Below, in pieces: positions 1 to 5,320 of a stretch of 5,320 nucleotides of DNA. Position 1 is the stretch's first letter. Each line of letters opens with the position of its first letter. This DNA comes from Acidimicrobiales bacterium (GTDB lineage Bacteria; Actinomycetota; Acidimicrobiia; Acidimicrobiales; Poriferisodaliceae), in assembly GCA_020631315.1 (NCBI GenBank), contig JAHDHM010000155.1, positions 2,504-7,823 on the forward strand, written 5' to 3'. A program made the translations under genes and the position numbers. The notes beneath the pieces are model-generated. The model was not told the origin of the DNA. It did not search any database and saw only the letters and a program-made list of their open reading frames with translations.

Positions 1-284
1 TGTTGCACGCGGCCACTGTGGCCCGGCATCGGAGTCTCGGCTGGGACGACGCCGGTGCGATCGAGGTCGGGTCGCGGGCCGATCTCGTCACGATCGACCT
101 GGATGGCGTTCGGACTGCGGGAACCCCACCCGAACTCGGGGTCGAGGCCGCGGTCTTCGCGTCGACGAGTGCCGACGTCCGAACTGTCGTCATCGACGGC
201 AATCCGGTCGTGGTCGACGGACATCACGCGAAGATCGACACTGCGGCCGAACTGGCCGCGAGCATCGAGGAGCTGTTCGCATGA
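1..284 (+). CDS. hutF: Formimidoylglutamate deiminase, C-terminal part (partial, cut by left edge)
   Basis: This is the last 94 codons of an amidohydrolase-superfamily enzyme; the first whole codon is at base 3 and the metal-binding barrel core lies upstream of the window. What remains is the typical C-terminal end: a helix, then [17 protein letters not shown], where the chain returns from the barrel to the small beta-sandwich domain, and then [18 protein letters not shown], the closing strands of that domain. HutF hydrolyses N-formimidoyl-L-glutamate to N-formyl-L-glutamate and ammonia in the cytoplasm, in the five-step histidine degradation route. The assignment rests on this tail resembling HutF and on the 4-base overlap with hutI, the preceding step of the same pathway. 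Without the catalytic half, a related deaminase or another amidohydrolase cannot be excluded. The TTG at base 3 is an internal Leu codon, not a start. Confidence 0.8.
   Translation, partial: LHAATVARHRSLGWDDAGAIEVGSRADLVTIDLDGVRTAGTPPELGVEAAVFASTSADVRTVVIDGNPVVVDGHHAKIDTAAELAASIEELFA
267..272 (+). promoter_or_regulatory. Shine-Dalgarno site of hutI inside the end of hutF
   Basis: GAGGAG lies 8 bases before the ATG at 281, within the last codons of hutF. Good match and spacing fix the hutI start and point to coupled translation with hutF through the ATGA overlap. Confidence 0.7.
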
Positions 285-1450
285 CCACCAGTCGAACCAC
301 CGTGATCGACAACATCGGAAGTCTGGTCACGAACGATCCCGCCCTGGGACGCGGTCCACTCGGGATCATCGGGGACGCGTCGGTCGTGTTCGACGACGCC
401 GCGGTGCTGCACGTCGGTGCGGCGGGCGCGGTCGCCGACGATCGCATCGACGCCGATGGTGCGGCGGTGCTGCCCGGGTTCGTCGACTCGCACACCCACC
501 TCGTCTTCGCCGGCGATCGGGCGGAGGAGTTCACGACCCGCATGGCCGGCCGCCCGTACGACGGCGGCGGGATACGCGTCACGACCGACGCCACCCGTGG
601 CACCGCGACCGATGAATTGGATCGGCTCGTCCGGCTCCGCCTCCGGGAGGCGCATCGAGCGGGAACGACCACGATCGAGATCAAGTCCGGCTACGGCCTG
701 AATGTGGCCGACGAGGTCCGGTCACTGCAGATCGCCGAAGCCCACACGACCGAGACGACCTTCCTGGGGGCGCACCTTCTGCCGGCGGAGTACGTCGATC
801 GTCCCGACGACTACATCGACCTCGTGTGCGGCGACATGCTCGCCGCGGCTGCTCCGCATGCGAAGTGGATCGATTCCTTCTGCGAGGAAGGAGCGTTCGA
901 CGTCGACCAGAGTCGAGCGGTGTTGGAAGCCGGAAAGGCAGCCGGGCTCGGCCTGCGGCTCCATGGAAACCAGTTGGGTTCGAGCGGTGGTGTGCAGCTC
1001 GCCGTCGAGTGCGGGTGCGCCTCGGTGGACCACTGCACCCACCTCACCGATTCGGATGTCGACGCGCTCGCGGGCAGCAACACGGTGGCCACCCTGTTGC
1101 CGGCAGCCGACTTCTCCACGAAGCAGCCGTACATCGACGCCCGTCGCCTGATCGACGCAGGTGCCACCGTCGCCATTGCCTCCAACTGCAATCCGGGGTC
1201 GAGCTACACGACGTCGATCTCGTTCTGCATCGCGCTCGCCGTGCGCGAGATGGGAATGACGATCGACGAAGCGATTCAGGCAGTGACGATCGGCGGCGCG
1301 GCCGCGTTGCAGCGCGACGACGTGGGTCGGATCACGCCCGGCTCCGCCCCGCATGCGGTCATCCTCGACGCACCCAGCCACCATCACCTGGCCTACCGAC
1401 CCGGTGTGCCGTTGGTCCGCGAGACGATCGGACCCCTGGGAGCGGTCTGA
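281..1450 (+). CDS. hutI: Imidazolonepropionase
   Basis: A complete 389-residue cytoplasmic amidohydrolase, near the usual family length of about 400. It hydrolyses 4-imidazolone-5-propanoate to N-formimidoyl-L-glutamate, the third step of histidine degradation. Visible motifs are the metal-site HTH (His71, His73), FAGDR with Arg80, the substrate-loop KSGYGL (Tyr138), GAHLLP (His165), LHGNQLG (His228, third metal His), SVDHCTH (His251) and [10 protein letters not shown] (301-310). The first six line up in order and spacing with known positions in the Bacillus subtilis enzyme (H80, H82, R89, Y152, H185, H249). The seventh carries the fourth metal ligand, normally Asp, but residue 302 here is Asn (AAC at 1184-1186). 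The ATG overlaps the hutF stop and has a good Shine-Dalgarno site, so the two are co-transcribed. The stop is 10 bases from the stop of the opposing dehydrogenase gene. The family call is secure; full activity is less so because of Asn302. Confidence 0.95.
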   Translation: MTTSRTTVIDNIGSLVTNDPALGRGPLGIIGDASVVFDDAAVLHVGAAGAVADDRIDADGAAVLPGFVDSHTHLVFAGDRAEEFTTRMAGRPYDGGGIRVTTDATRGTATDELDRLVRLRLREAHRAGTTTIEIKSGYGLNVADEVRSLQIAEAHTTETTFLGAHLLPAEYVDRPDDYIDLVCGDMLAAAAPHAKWIDSFCEEGAFDVDQSRAVLEAGKAAGLGLRLHGNQLGSSGGVQLAVECGCASVDHCTHLTDSDVDALAGSNTVATLLPAADFSTKQPYIDARRLIDAGATVAIASNCNPGSSYTTSISFCIALAVREMGMTIDEAIQAVTIGGAAALQRDDVGRITPGSAPHAVILDAPSHHHLAYRPGVPLVRETIGPLGAV

Positions 1451-1460
1451 GTCCGAGGTG

Positions 1461-2294
1461 TCAGTCGCCGAGGCGGCGTCGGGCGAACGCAGCGAGGAGA
1501 CGCTGGGGTACGACCGCGGGCATTCGGGCGACTGCGTCGAACACGATCGCATCAGGTCCGATCAGGGCGCGGCGACGGTTCTTCTCGACAGAGTCGAGGA
1601 TCTGACGGGCCGCCTTCTCGGGCGTGGTGCGGGCCACCGCATCGAACGAGCGCTCGCTCTCCGCCCGCAGCGCCGGGTCGTCGGCGTTGCCGCGGGCGTC
1701 CCGGGCGATGTTCGTCTTGATCCCACCGGGATGGATGGTGGTGGCCGACACCTGCGATCCCTCCACCTCCAGTTCGATCCGAAGTGCGTCGGTGTAGCCG
1801 CCGACGGCGAACTTCGAGGCGTTGTAGGCGGCCTGCGAGGGGATGGCCATCAGCCCGAACACACTCGAGATGTTCACGACGTGTCCGGAACCGGCTGCCT
1901 TCAGGTGGGGGAGGAACGCATCCGTGCCGTGCACGACGCCCCAGAAGTTGATGTCCATCAACCATCGGAAGTCCTCGATGGTGAGCTCGGCCACCGGTGC
2001 CAGCAACGCCACACCCGCGTTGTTGATGATCTCGTTGACCGATCCGTGATCGGCCACCACATCGTCGGCCCAGGCGTGGACCGCGGCCCGATCGGCGACG
2101 TCGAGCGCGGCGGTGGTCACCCGCCGGTCGCCGGACGGAACGAGGGCTGCCGTCTCGGCGACCCGGTCGGCGTGCACATCGGAGAGCGCGAGGTGGGCTC
2201 CGCGTGCTGCGGCTTCGAGTGCCAGTGCCCGCCCGATTCCCGAGCCAGCGCCGGTGATGGCGACGACCCGCCCGTCGAACGAATCGATGCTCAC
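1461..2294 (-). CDS. Classical short-chain dehydrogenase/reductase (SDR), substrate unknown
   Basis: A 277-residue NAD(P)-dependent oxidoreductase of the classical SDR family. The Rossmann cofactor motif TGAGSGIG is at 14-21, Asp39 ends strand 2 (SD rather than an Arg pair, which favours NAD over NADP), Asp65 is in ALDV, NNAG is at 91-94, and the catalytic tetrad is Asn116, Ser143 or Ser144, Tyr157 and Lys161 (YNASK). PGGIKT follows at 189-194. The C-terminal 40 residues are basic (EKNRRRA, ARRRLGD) and are seen in many actinobacterial SDRs of the cyclohexanol/acetoin-dehydrogenase-like type; the actual substrate cannot be read from sequence. The GTG at 2294 is chosen because it starts just before the SDR fold and its GTGA overlaps the stop of the upstream transporter gene. 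The open frame upstream of it lies over that gene and is not SDR-like. No Shine-Dalgarno site is close, so translation is probably coupled. Confidence 0.92.
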   Translation of the reverse strand: MSIDSFDGRVVAITGAGSGIGRALALEAAARGAHLALSDVHADRVAETAALVPSGDRRVTTAALDVADRAAVHAWADDVVADHGSVNEIINNAGVALLAPVAELTIEDFRWLMDINFWGVVHGTDAFLPHLKAAGSGHVVNISSVFGLMAIPSQAAYNASKFAVGGYTDALRIELEVEGSQVSATTIHPGGIKTNIARDARGNADDPALRAESERSFDAVARTTPEKAARQILDSVEKNRRRALIGPDAIVFDAVARMPAVVPQRLLAAFARRRLGD

Positions 2295-3529
2295 GTCGTT
2301 GCCCGGCTGCGCAGACCGCTCCCGAGCATGGCCGCCAACGCAAGGATGGTGAAGACGAGGAAGCCCACGCCGAACGGTGTGACCGTGTCGACGATCGCTC
2401 GATCCACGATCGATGCGAGGAGCGCGCTGGCGATGAAGATGATCGCGCCGGTGACCGACGACGCCATCCCCGCCACGGCGCCCATCGGTTCCATCGCAAG
2501 GGTCTGCATCAGGGGAGTGGTGGCGGCGTTCAGCATCGTGAGCACGCACGCAAACGCGAACCAGGTCCAGAAGGCCGGCCGACCGTCGGACGCAAGTGAG
2601 AGCCCGATGTAGGCGATCGAGAAGCCGATCAGGATGGCGGTGGCGGTGAGCACGACCGGGAGCGTCGCCCAGCGCTTGACGAGCCGCTCGGTGGTGACGA
2701 TCCCGAGGGCCATCAGCCCCGCGTTCAGACCGAACAGCAGTGCGAACTGGCCGGGCCGGTCGTAGAGCTCGTTGATGATCTGGGGGGAGCTGCCGAGCCA
2801 CGGGAAGAAGGCCGCGTATCCGAAGGTCGTGGCGAGGGTGAACGCAGCGGTCACCCGGTTCGTGACCACGGTGCGAACGGCCGCAAGCAACGGTCGGGCG
2901 CTCAGCGGCACGACGTTGTTCGGATCGAGCGTTTCCGGGAGCCGGAAGAGCCAGACGACGACCACGAGGGCAAGAACCACGGCGACCGCGGGCGTGAGCC
3001 GCCAGGAGCCGAACAGCAGCACGACCTCGCCCACGCCCGGGGCGAGGATGGGGACGATCAGGAAGACCGCGGCGGTCAACGACATGATTCGGGCCATCAG
3101 GTCGCCGGAGTAGCAGTCGCGGACGATGGCAAGGCCGATCACCCGCGGGCCCGCCGCGGCGACTCCCCAGATCACGCGACCGACGAGGAACACGGTGAAC
3201 GAGGTCGCGAACGTGGAGACGAGCGCGCCGGCGATGAAGAGCGCCAACGACAGCTGAATGATCGGCTTCCGGCCATAGCGGTCGGCCAGTGGACCCCATA
3301 CGAGCATGCCGATCCCCATGGCCGCGAGGAACACGGTGATCGCCAGCGATGCAGATCCGGCCTCGATTTCGAGCGCCTCCTCGATCTCGTCGAAGGCGGG
3401 GAGGATCGTGTCGATCGAGATGGCGATGGTGGCGCTGATCATCGAGCTCAGCGCAACGAACTCGGTTCGGCTCAGGCCGTGGATCGCCTCGGTGTCGTCC
3501 AGGTCGATCGAGTCGGCAGCGTCGGTCAC
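2291..3529 (-). CDS. Bcr/CflA-type major facilitator multidrug efflux transporter
   Basis: A 412-residue inner-membrane protein with about twelve hydrophobic segments, the right size for the drug/H+ antiporter-1 (Bcr/CflA) group of the major facilitator superfamily. It opens with LSRTEFVALSSM and a first membrane helix ending AISIDTILPAF (Asp40), as in that group. Loop 2-3 has motif A, GPLADRYGRKP (79-89). Helix 4 has GRVIWGVAAAGPRV, followed by AIVRDCYSG (134-142), and then PILAPGVGE and GSWR close the N-terminal half. Such proteins exchange small hydrophobic molecules for protons; the substrate here is unknown. The GTG at 3529 is chosen because the next Met (residue 30) would cut helix 1, while the open frame upstream is His/Arg-rich and antisense to the lipoprotein gene. 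The first 18 residues are acidic. It leads a two-gene operon with the SDR, which it overlaps by 4 bases, so export and redox chemistry may be linked (inference). Confidence 0.88.
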   Translation of the reverse strand: MTDAADSIDLDDTEAIHGLSRTEFVALSSMISATIAISIDTILPAFDEIEEALEIEAGSASLAITVFLAAMGIGMLVWGPLADRYGRKPIIQLSLALFIAGALVSTFATSFTVFLVGRVIWGVAAAGPRVIGLAIVRDCYSGDLMARIMSLTAAVFLIVPILAPGVGEVVLLFGSWRLTPAVAVVLALVVVVWLFRLPETLDPNNVVPLSARPLLAAVRTVVTNRVTAAFTLATTFGYAAFFPWLGSSPQIINELYDRPGQFALLFGLNAGLMALGIVTTERLVKRWATLPVVLTATAILIGFSIAYIGLSLASDGRPAFWTWFAFACVLTMLNAATTPLMQTLAMEPMGAVAGMASSVTGAIIFIASALLASIVDRAIVDTVTPFGVGFLVFTILALAAMLGSGLRSRATT

Positions 3530-3607
3530 CGGGTCAGTCTTGCAGTCGATGTGCCGAGTTCCTCCGCCCGCCGGGATGTGCCGTCCTCGATGCGGCAGAC
3601 TGCATCG
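3530..3607. promoter_or_regulatory. Divergent intergenic region between transporter operon and lipoprotein gene
   Basis: These 78 bases are the largest non-coding gap, and both flanking genes must be transcribed from within or near it. I see no clear -10/-35 pair on either strand. There is a TTGCAG at 3540 but no TA-rich element at the right distance. A 7-base inverted repeat (TGCAGTC at 3541-3547, GACTGCA at 3598-3604) flanks the region and could bind a regulator, but chance is not excluded. Promoter function is inferred from gene layout only. Confidence 0.45.
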
Positions 3608-4663
3608 ATGCGAGTGGGCCGAGGTCGGATGTGGTGCGTGGCAGCAGCGCTCGTGGTCGCGGCCGGCGGATGCGGTGACGATCTCGTGGTGCCGGCGCTC
3701 GAGGCAGTCACCGACGGGCGACTCGACGGCATCAGCGTTCGGCCGGGGCTCGAGGTGGAGGTCGTGGTCGACGGTCTTCGTGGTCCGACACAGTTCCTCG
3801 TCATGGCCGACGGCAGCTATCTGGTGGCCGAGATCAACGGCGGTGAGAACGACGGCGACGGGCGAGTGGTGCAGGTGGACTCGGGCGGCACGCACACCGT
3901 GGTGCTGTCCGGGCTCGACAAACCGACCGGGATCGCGCTGGTCGGCCAGGAACTGTGGGTGATGGAACGGGATCGACTGACTCGAGGGCCGATCGGCGGT
4001 GACCGAGTGGTTGTTGCCGAGGACCTGCCGAACAACGGTCGGTCGGAAGGGACGCTCACCGTGCTCCCCGACGGCCGGGTCCTGTTCGACACCTCAGGCT
4101 CGAAGCGGGGCTCGACGGTCCTGGATGGTTCGGGTCGGTTGTTCACCGTGGATCCGGCGGCCCCCGACGCGGCTCCGGTCGAGTACGCATCCGGGTTCAA
4201 ACACGCCTACGCCCACGCCGTCGACGAGGCCGGGATCCTCTGGACGACCGAGATGACCGATGGGCGGTTCGACGAGCTGCCCGCTGCCGACGAGGTGGTT
4301 GCCGTGGTCCCGGGCGAGGATCACGGATGGCCGAGATGCGTCGGCGACAACCGGGCAGTCGCCGAGTTTGGGGGAACACCGGAGCTGTGTGCGATGGTGC
4401 CCGCGTCGCAGGCCGTGTTCACCCCGTCCGCAACCCCGACCGGTCTGGCCGTCTCGCCGTTCTCCGTCGACACGTTGTGGGTGGCGCTGTGGAACGAACG
4501 GCGAGTGGTGGCGGTTGCGGCCGATCCGTCCGAACGTCCGGCGCCGATCGGCGACGTCCTCACCGGGCTCGACCGACCCCAACATCTGGTGACGATCGAT
4601 GGTGCCGCACTGCTGAGCGATTTCGGCGCCGGCACAATCCTGCGGATCTTCGAGGCGGGCTGA
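3608..4663 (+). CDS. Predicted lipoprotein with sugar-dehydrogenase-like (GSDH/SGL-type) beta-propeller
   Basis: A 351-residue protein predicted to be exported and lipid-anchored. It has a basic start (MRVGRGR), a hydrophobic stretch at about 9-19, then AGGC with lipid-modifiable Cys22 followed by GDD. The rest reads as repeated beta-propeller blades: GLRGPTQFLVMADGSYLVAE (57-76), GLDKPTGIALVGQELWV, GTLTVLPDGRVLF, GFKHAYAHAVDEAGILW (196-212) and GLDRPQHLVTIDG. The segment with LWTTEM, then VPGEDHGWPRC (234-244), matches the loop typical of glucose/sorbosone dehydrogenase-like propellers. Known members with PQQ oxidise sugars in the periplasm or outside the cell. The catalytic His and the Arg-Asn pair of those enzymes are not evident here, so enzyme function is doubtful. 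The start at 3608 gives the best signal peptide. It has no Shine-Dalgarno site; an alternative ATG at 3629 has GAGG upstream but loses the basic region. Transcribed away from the transporter operon. Confidence 0.8.
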   Translation: MRVGRGRMWCVAAALVVAAGGCGDDLVVPALEAVTDGRLDGISVRPGLEVEVVVDGLRGPTQFLVMADGSYLVAEINGGENDGDGRVVQVDSGGTHTVVLSGLDKPTGIALVGQELWVMERDRLTRGPIGGDRVVVAEDLPNNGRSEGTLTVLPDGRVLFDTSGSKRGSTVLDGSGRLFTVDPAAPDAAPVEYASGFKHAYAHAVDEAGILWTTEMTDGRFDELPAADEVVAVVPGEDHGWPRCVGDNRAVAEFGGTPELCAMVPASQAVFTPSATPTGLAVSPFSVDTLWVALWNERRVVAVAADPSERPAPIGDVLTGLDRPQHLVTIDGAALLSDFGAGTILRIFEAG

Positions 4664-4682
4664 GCGCGTTTCGAGGTCAGCC
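4658..4682. terminator. Possible bidirectional hairpin at convergent gene ends
   Basis: GGCTGA (4658-4663) and TCAGCC (4677-4682) form a perfect 6-base inverted repeat around a 13-base spacer. Each arm is the last Gly codon plus stop of one of the two converging genes. There is no T-run after either arm, so as an intrinsic terminator it is weak; it could slow both transcripts or be chance from the shared GGC-TGA ending. Confidence 0.25.
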
Positions 4683-5320
4683 GAGCAACTCGCCGGATGC
4701 GTCGGTGCGGACGTCGATCGGCCCAGCGAGATCGATGACCTGTTCGGCAGCCCGGCGTCGTGCTTTGTCGTCGTAGGCGGCCAGGTCGGCCGAGCGCAGC
4801 AGCGAGGACATGTCCGGGTGTCCACTCGTGTCGACGATGCCGTAGCTGAACGCAAGCTCGATTCGGCCGCCGTCGGCAAGTGGTACCGGGCTCGAGCGGA
4901 GTTCGTCGAGTCGGCTGCGGACGGCGGGGACGTTGATCGGGTCGGCCGAATGCAGGGAGAGAAGAAACTCGTCGCCGCCCTGCCGCACGACCGTGGAGGC
5001 ATGCACATCGCTCGTGGTTGCGATCGTCTCCAGCCCGTCGGCTACGCGGACGAGCAGGTCGTCGCCGACGGCGTGACCGTGGGTGTCATTGACCAGCTTG
5101 AATCGGTCGAGATCGATCACCGCGAACACATGGAATCCATGGCGAGTATCGCTGAGGTGACGGGCCGTGTCGTCGAGCGCGCGGCGGTTGCCCACCCCGG
5201 TCAACGGATCGATGCTCACTTGTCGGGCGGCGAGCCGACTTCGGCGGATGAAGCCGACGGCGCTGGCTGCGGTGAGGACGAGGAGGATTGCCCCACCGAA
5301 CATCCGGAAGAGGGTGATGA
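4677..5320 (-). CDS. Membrane-anchored diguanylate cyclase (GGDEF), C-terminal part (partial, cut by right edge)
   Basis: A signalling enzyme that would join two GTP into cyclic di-GMP. Residue numbers count from the Met at 5303. A hydrophobic helix (about 4-19) followed by RRSRLAAR marks the last membrane segment, and the GGDEF domain runs from about 31 to 190. Key residues are present: DPLTGVGNR (32-40), Asp64 and Asn72 in IDLDRFKLVND, Asp81 in GHAVGDD, and the intact GGDEF at 109-113. These correspond to metal- and GTP-binding positions of PleD. AAYDDKARRR (176-184) is the usual C-terminal Tyr-x-x-Lys helix. There is no RxxD inhibitory site before GGDEF. The frame stays open from 5303 to the edge and reads ITLFR before the Met, so the Met is probably internal and the gene probably has more membrane or sensor sequence beyond the window. 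It converges on the lipoprotein gene, 13 bases apart. Confidence 0.92.
   Translation of the reverse strand, partial: ITLFRMFGGAILLVLTAASAVGFIRRSRLAARQVSIDPLTGVGNRRALDDTARHLSDTRHGFHVFAVIDLDRFKLVNDTHGHAVGDDLLVRVADGLETIATTSDVHASTVVRQGGDEFLLSLHSADPINVPAVRSRLDELRSSPVPLADGGRIELAFSYGIVDTSGHPDMSSLLRSADLAAYDDKARRRAAEQVIDLAGPIDVRTDASGELLG

Noticed and set aside
1353..2612. A 419-codon open frame on the + strand opposite the SDR and transporter genes
   Set aside because: It is antisense to two well-supported genes and shows no family motifs; its length follows from high G+C.
1461..3299. A single 612-codon open frame covering the SDR and part of the transporter gene
   Set aside because: Only the part after the GTG at 2294 looks like a protein family. 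The earlier part is Arg/Pro-rich, out of frame with the well-supported transporter gene, and typical of shadow frames in GC-rich DNA.
3479..3607. An earlier start for the lipoprotein gene
   Set aside because: It would overlap the transporter start in antisense and bury the signal peptide 43 residues inside the protein.
3530..3895. An N-terminal extension of the transporter of about 122 residues
   Set aside because: It is His/Arg-rich, lacks membrane helices, and is antisense to the lipoprotein signal peptide and first blades.
4094..5008. A 304-codon open frame on the - strand across the lipoprotein and cyclase genes
   Set aside because: It is in a different frame from the GGDEF domain, low in complexity, and antisense to the propeller gene.
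5301..5303. ATG as the start of the diguanylate cyclase
   Set aside because: The frame is open to the window edge and hydrophobic residues continue upstream, so this Met is more likely inside the last membrane helix.
1..5320. Mobile element, CRISPR, tRNA or riboswitch
   Set aside because: I found no terminal repeats, spaced direct repeats, cloverleaf-like segment or long structured leader; the only gaps are 10, 78 and 13 bases.

Overview
The window is about 5.3 kb of GC-rich chromosomal DNA (roughly two thirds G+C by eye). It is packed with six protein genes, two of them cut by the window edges. Composition, codon use, frequent GTG starts and the flavour of the imidazolonepropionase (HGNQLG and DHCTHL motifs) suggest an actinobacterium, perhaps an Acidimicrobiia/Ilumatobacter-like lineage. 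That placement is inference, not proof. I see no RNA genes, insertion sequences, CRISPR arrays, integrase or phage genes.

Region 1 (1-1450, + strand) is the end of a histidine-utilisation operon. It holds the C-terminus of a probable formimidoylglutamate deiminase (hutF) and a complete imidazolonepropionase (hutI), joined by an ATGA stop/start overlap. HutI makes N-formimidoyl-L-glutamate, and HutF converts this to N-formylglutamate, so the two are consecutive steps. The hutI product has Asn where the family normally has a metal-binding Asp.

Region 2 (1461-3529, - strand) is a two-gene operon running toward hutI. A Bcr/CflA-type major facilitator drug/proton antiporter is followed, with a GTGA overlap, by a classical short-chain dehydrogenase/reductase. 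The dehydrogenase meets hutI tail to tail with only 10 bases between the stop codons.

Region 3 (3530-3607) is a 78-base divergent intergenic region. It must serve the transporter operon on one side and a lipoprotein gene on the other, but I see no convincing promoter. Region 4 (3608-4663, + strand) encodes a predicted lipoprotein with a sugar-dehydrogenase-like beta-propeller that seems to lack the usual PQQ-enzyme catalytic residues.

Region 5 (4677-5320, - strand) is the C-terminal part of a membrane-anchored diguanylate cyclase with an intact GGDEF signature and no RxxD inhibitory site; it runs off the right edge. The lipoprotein and cyclase genes are convergent, 13 bases apart, and both end in GGC-TGA, so their ends form a small inverted repeat. 

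There is no gene-free stretch longer than 78 bases. Most of the window is ordinary metabolic, transport and signalling content, and I do not see a clear new multi-gene system. The points most worth checking are the altered HutI metal site, the probably non-canonical propeller lipoprotein, and a strong excess of the palindrome CGATCG.
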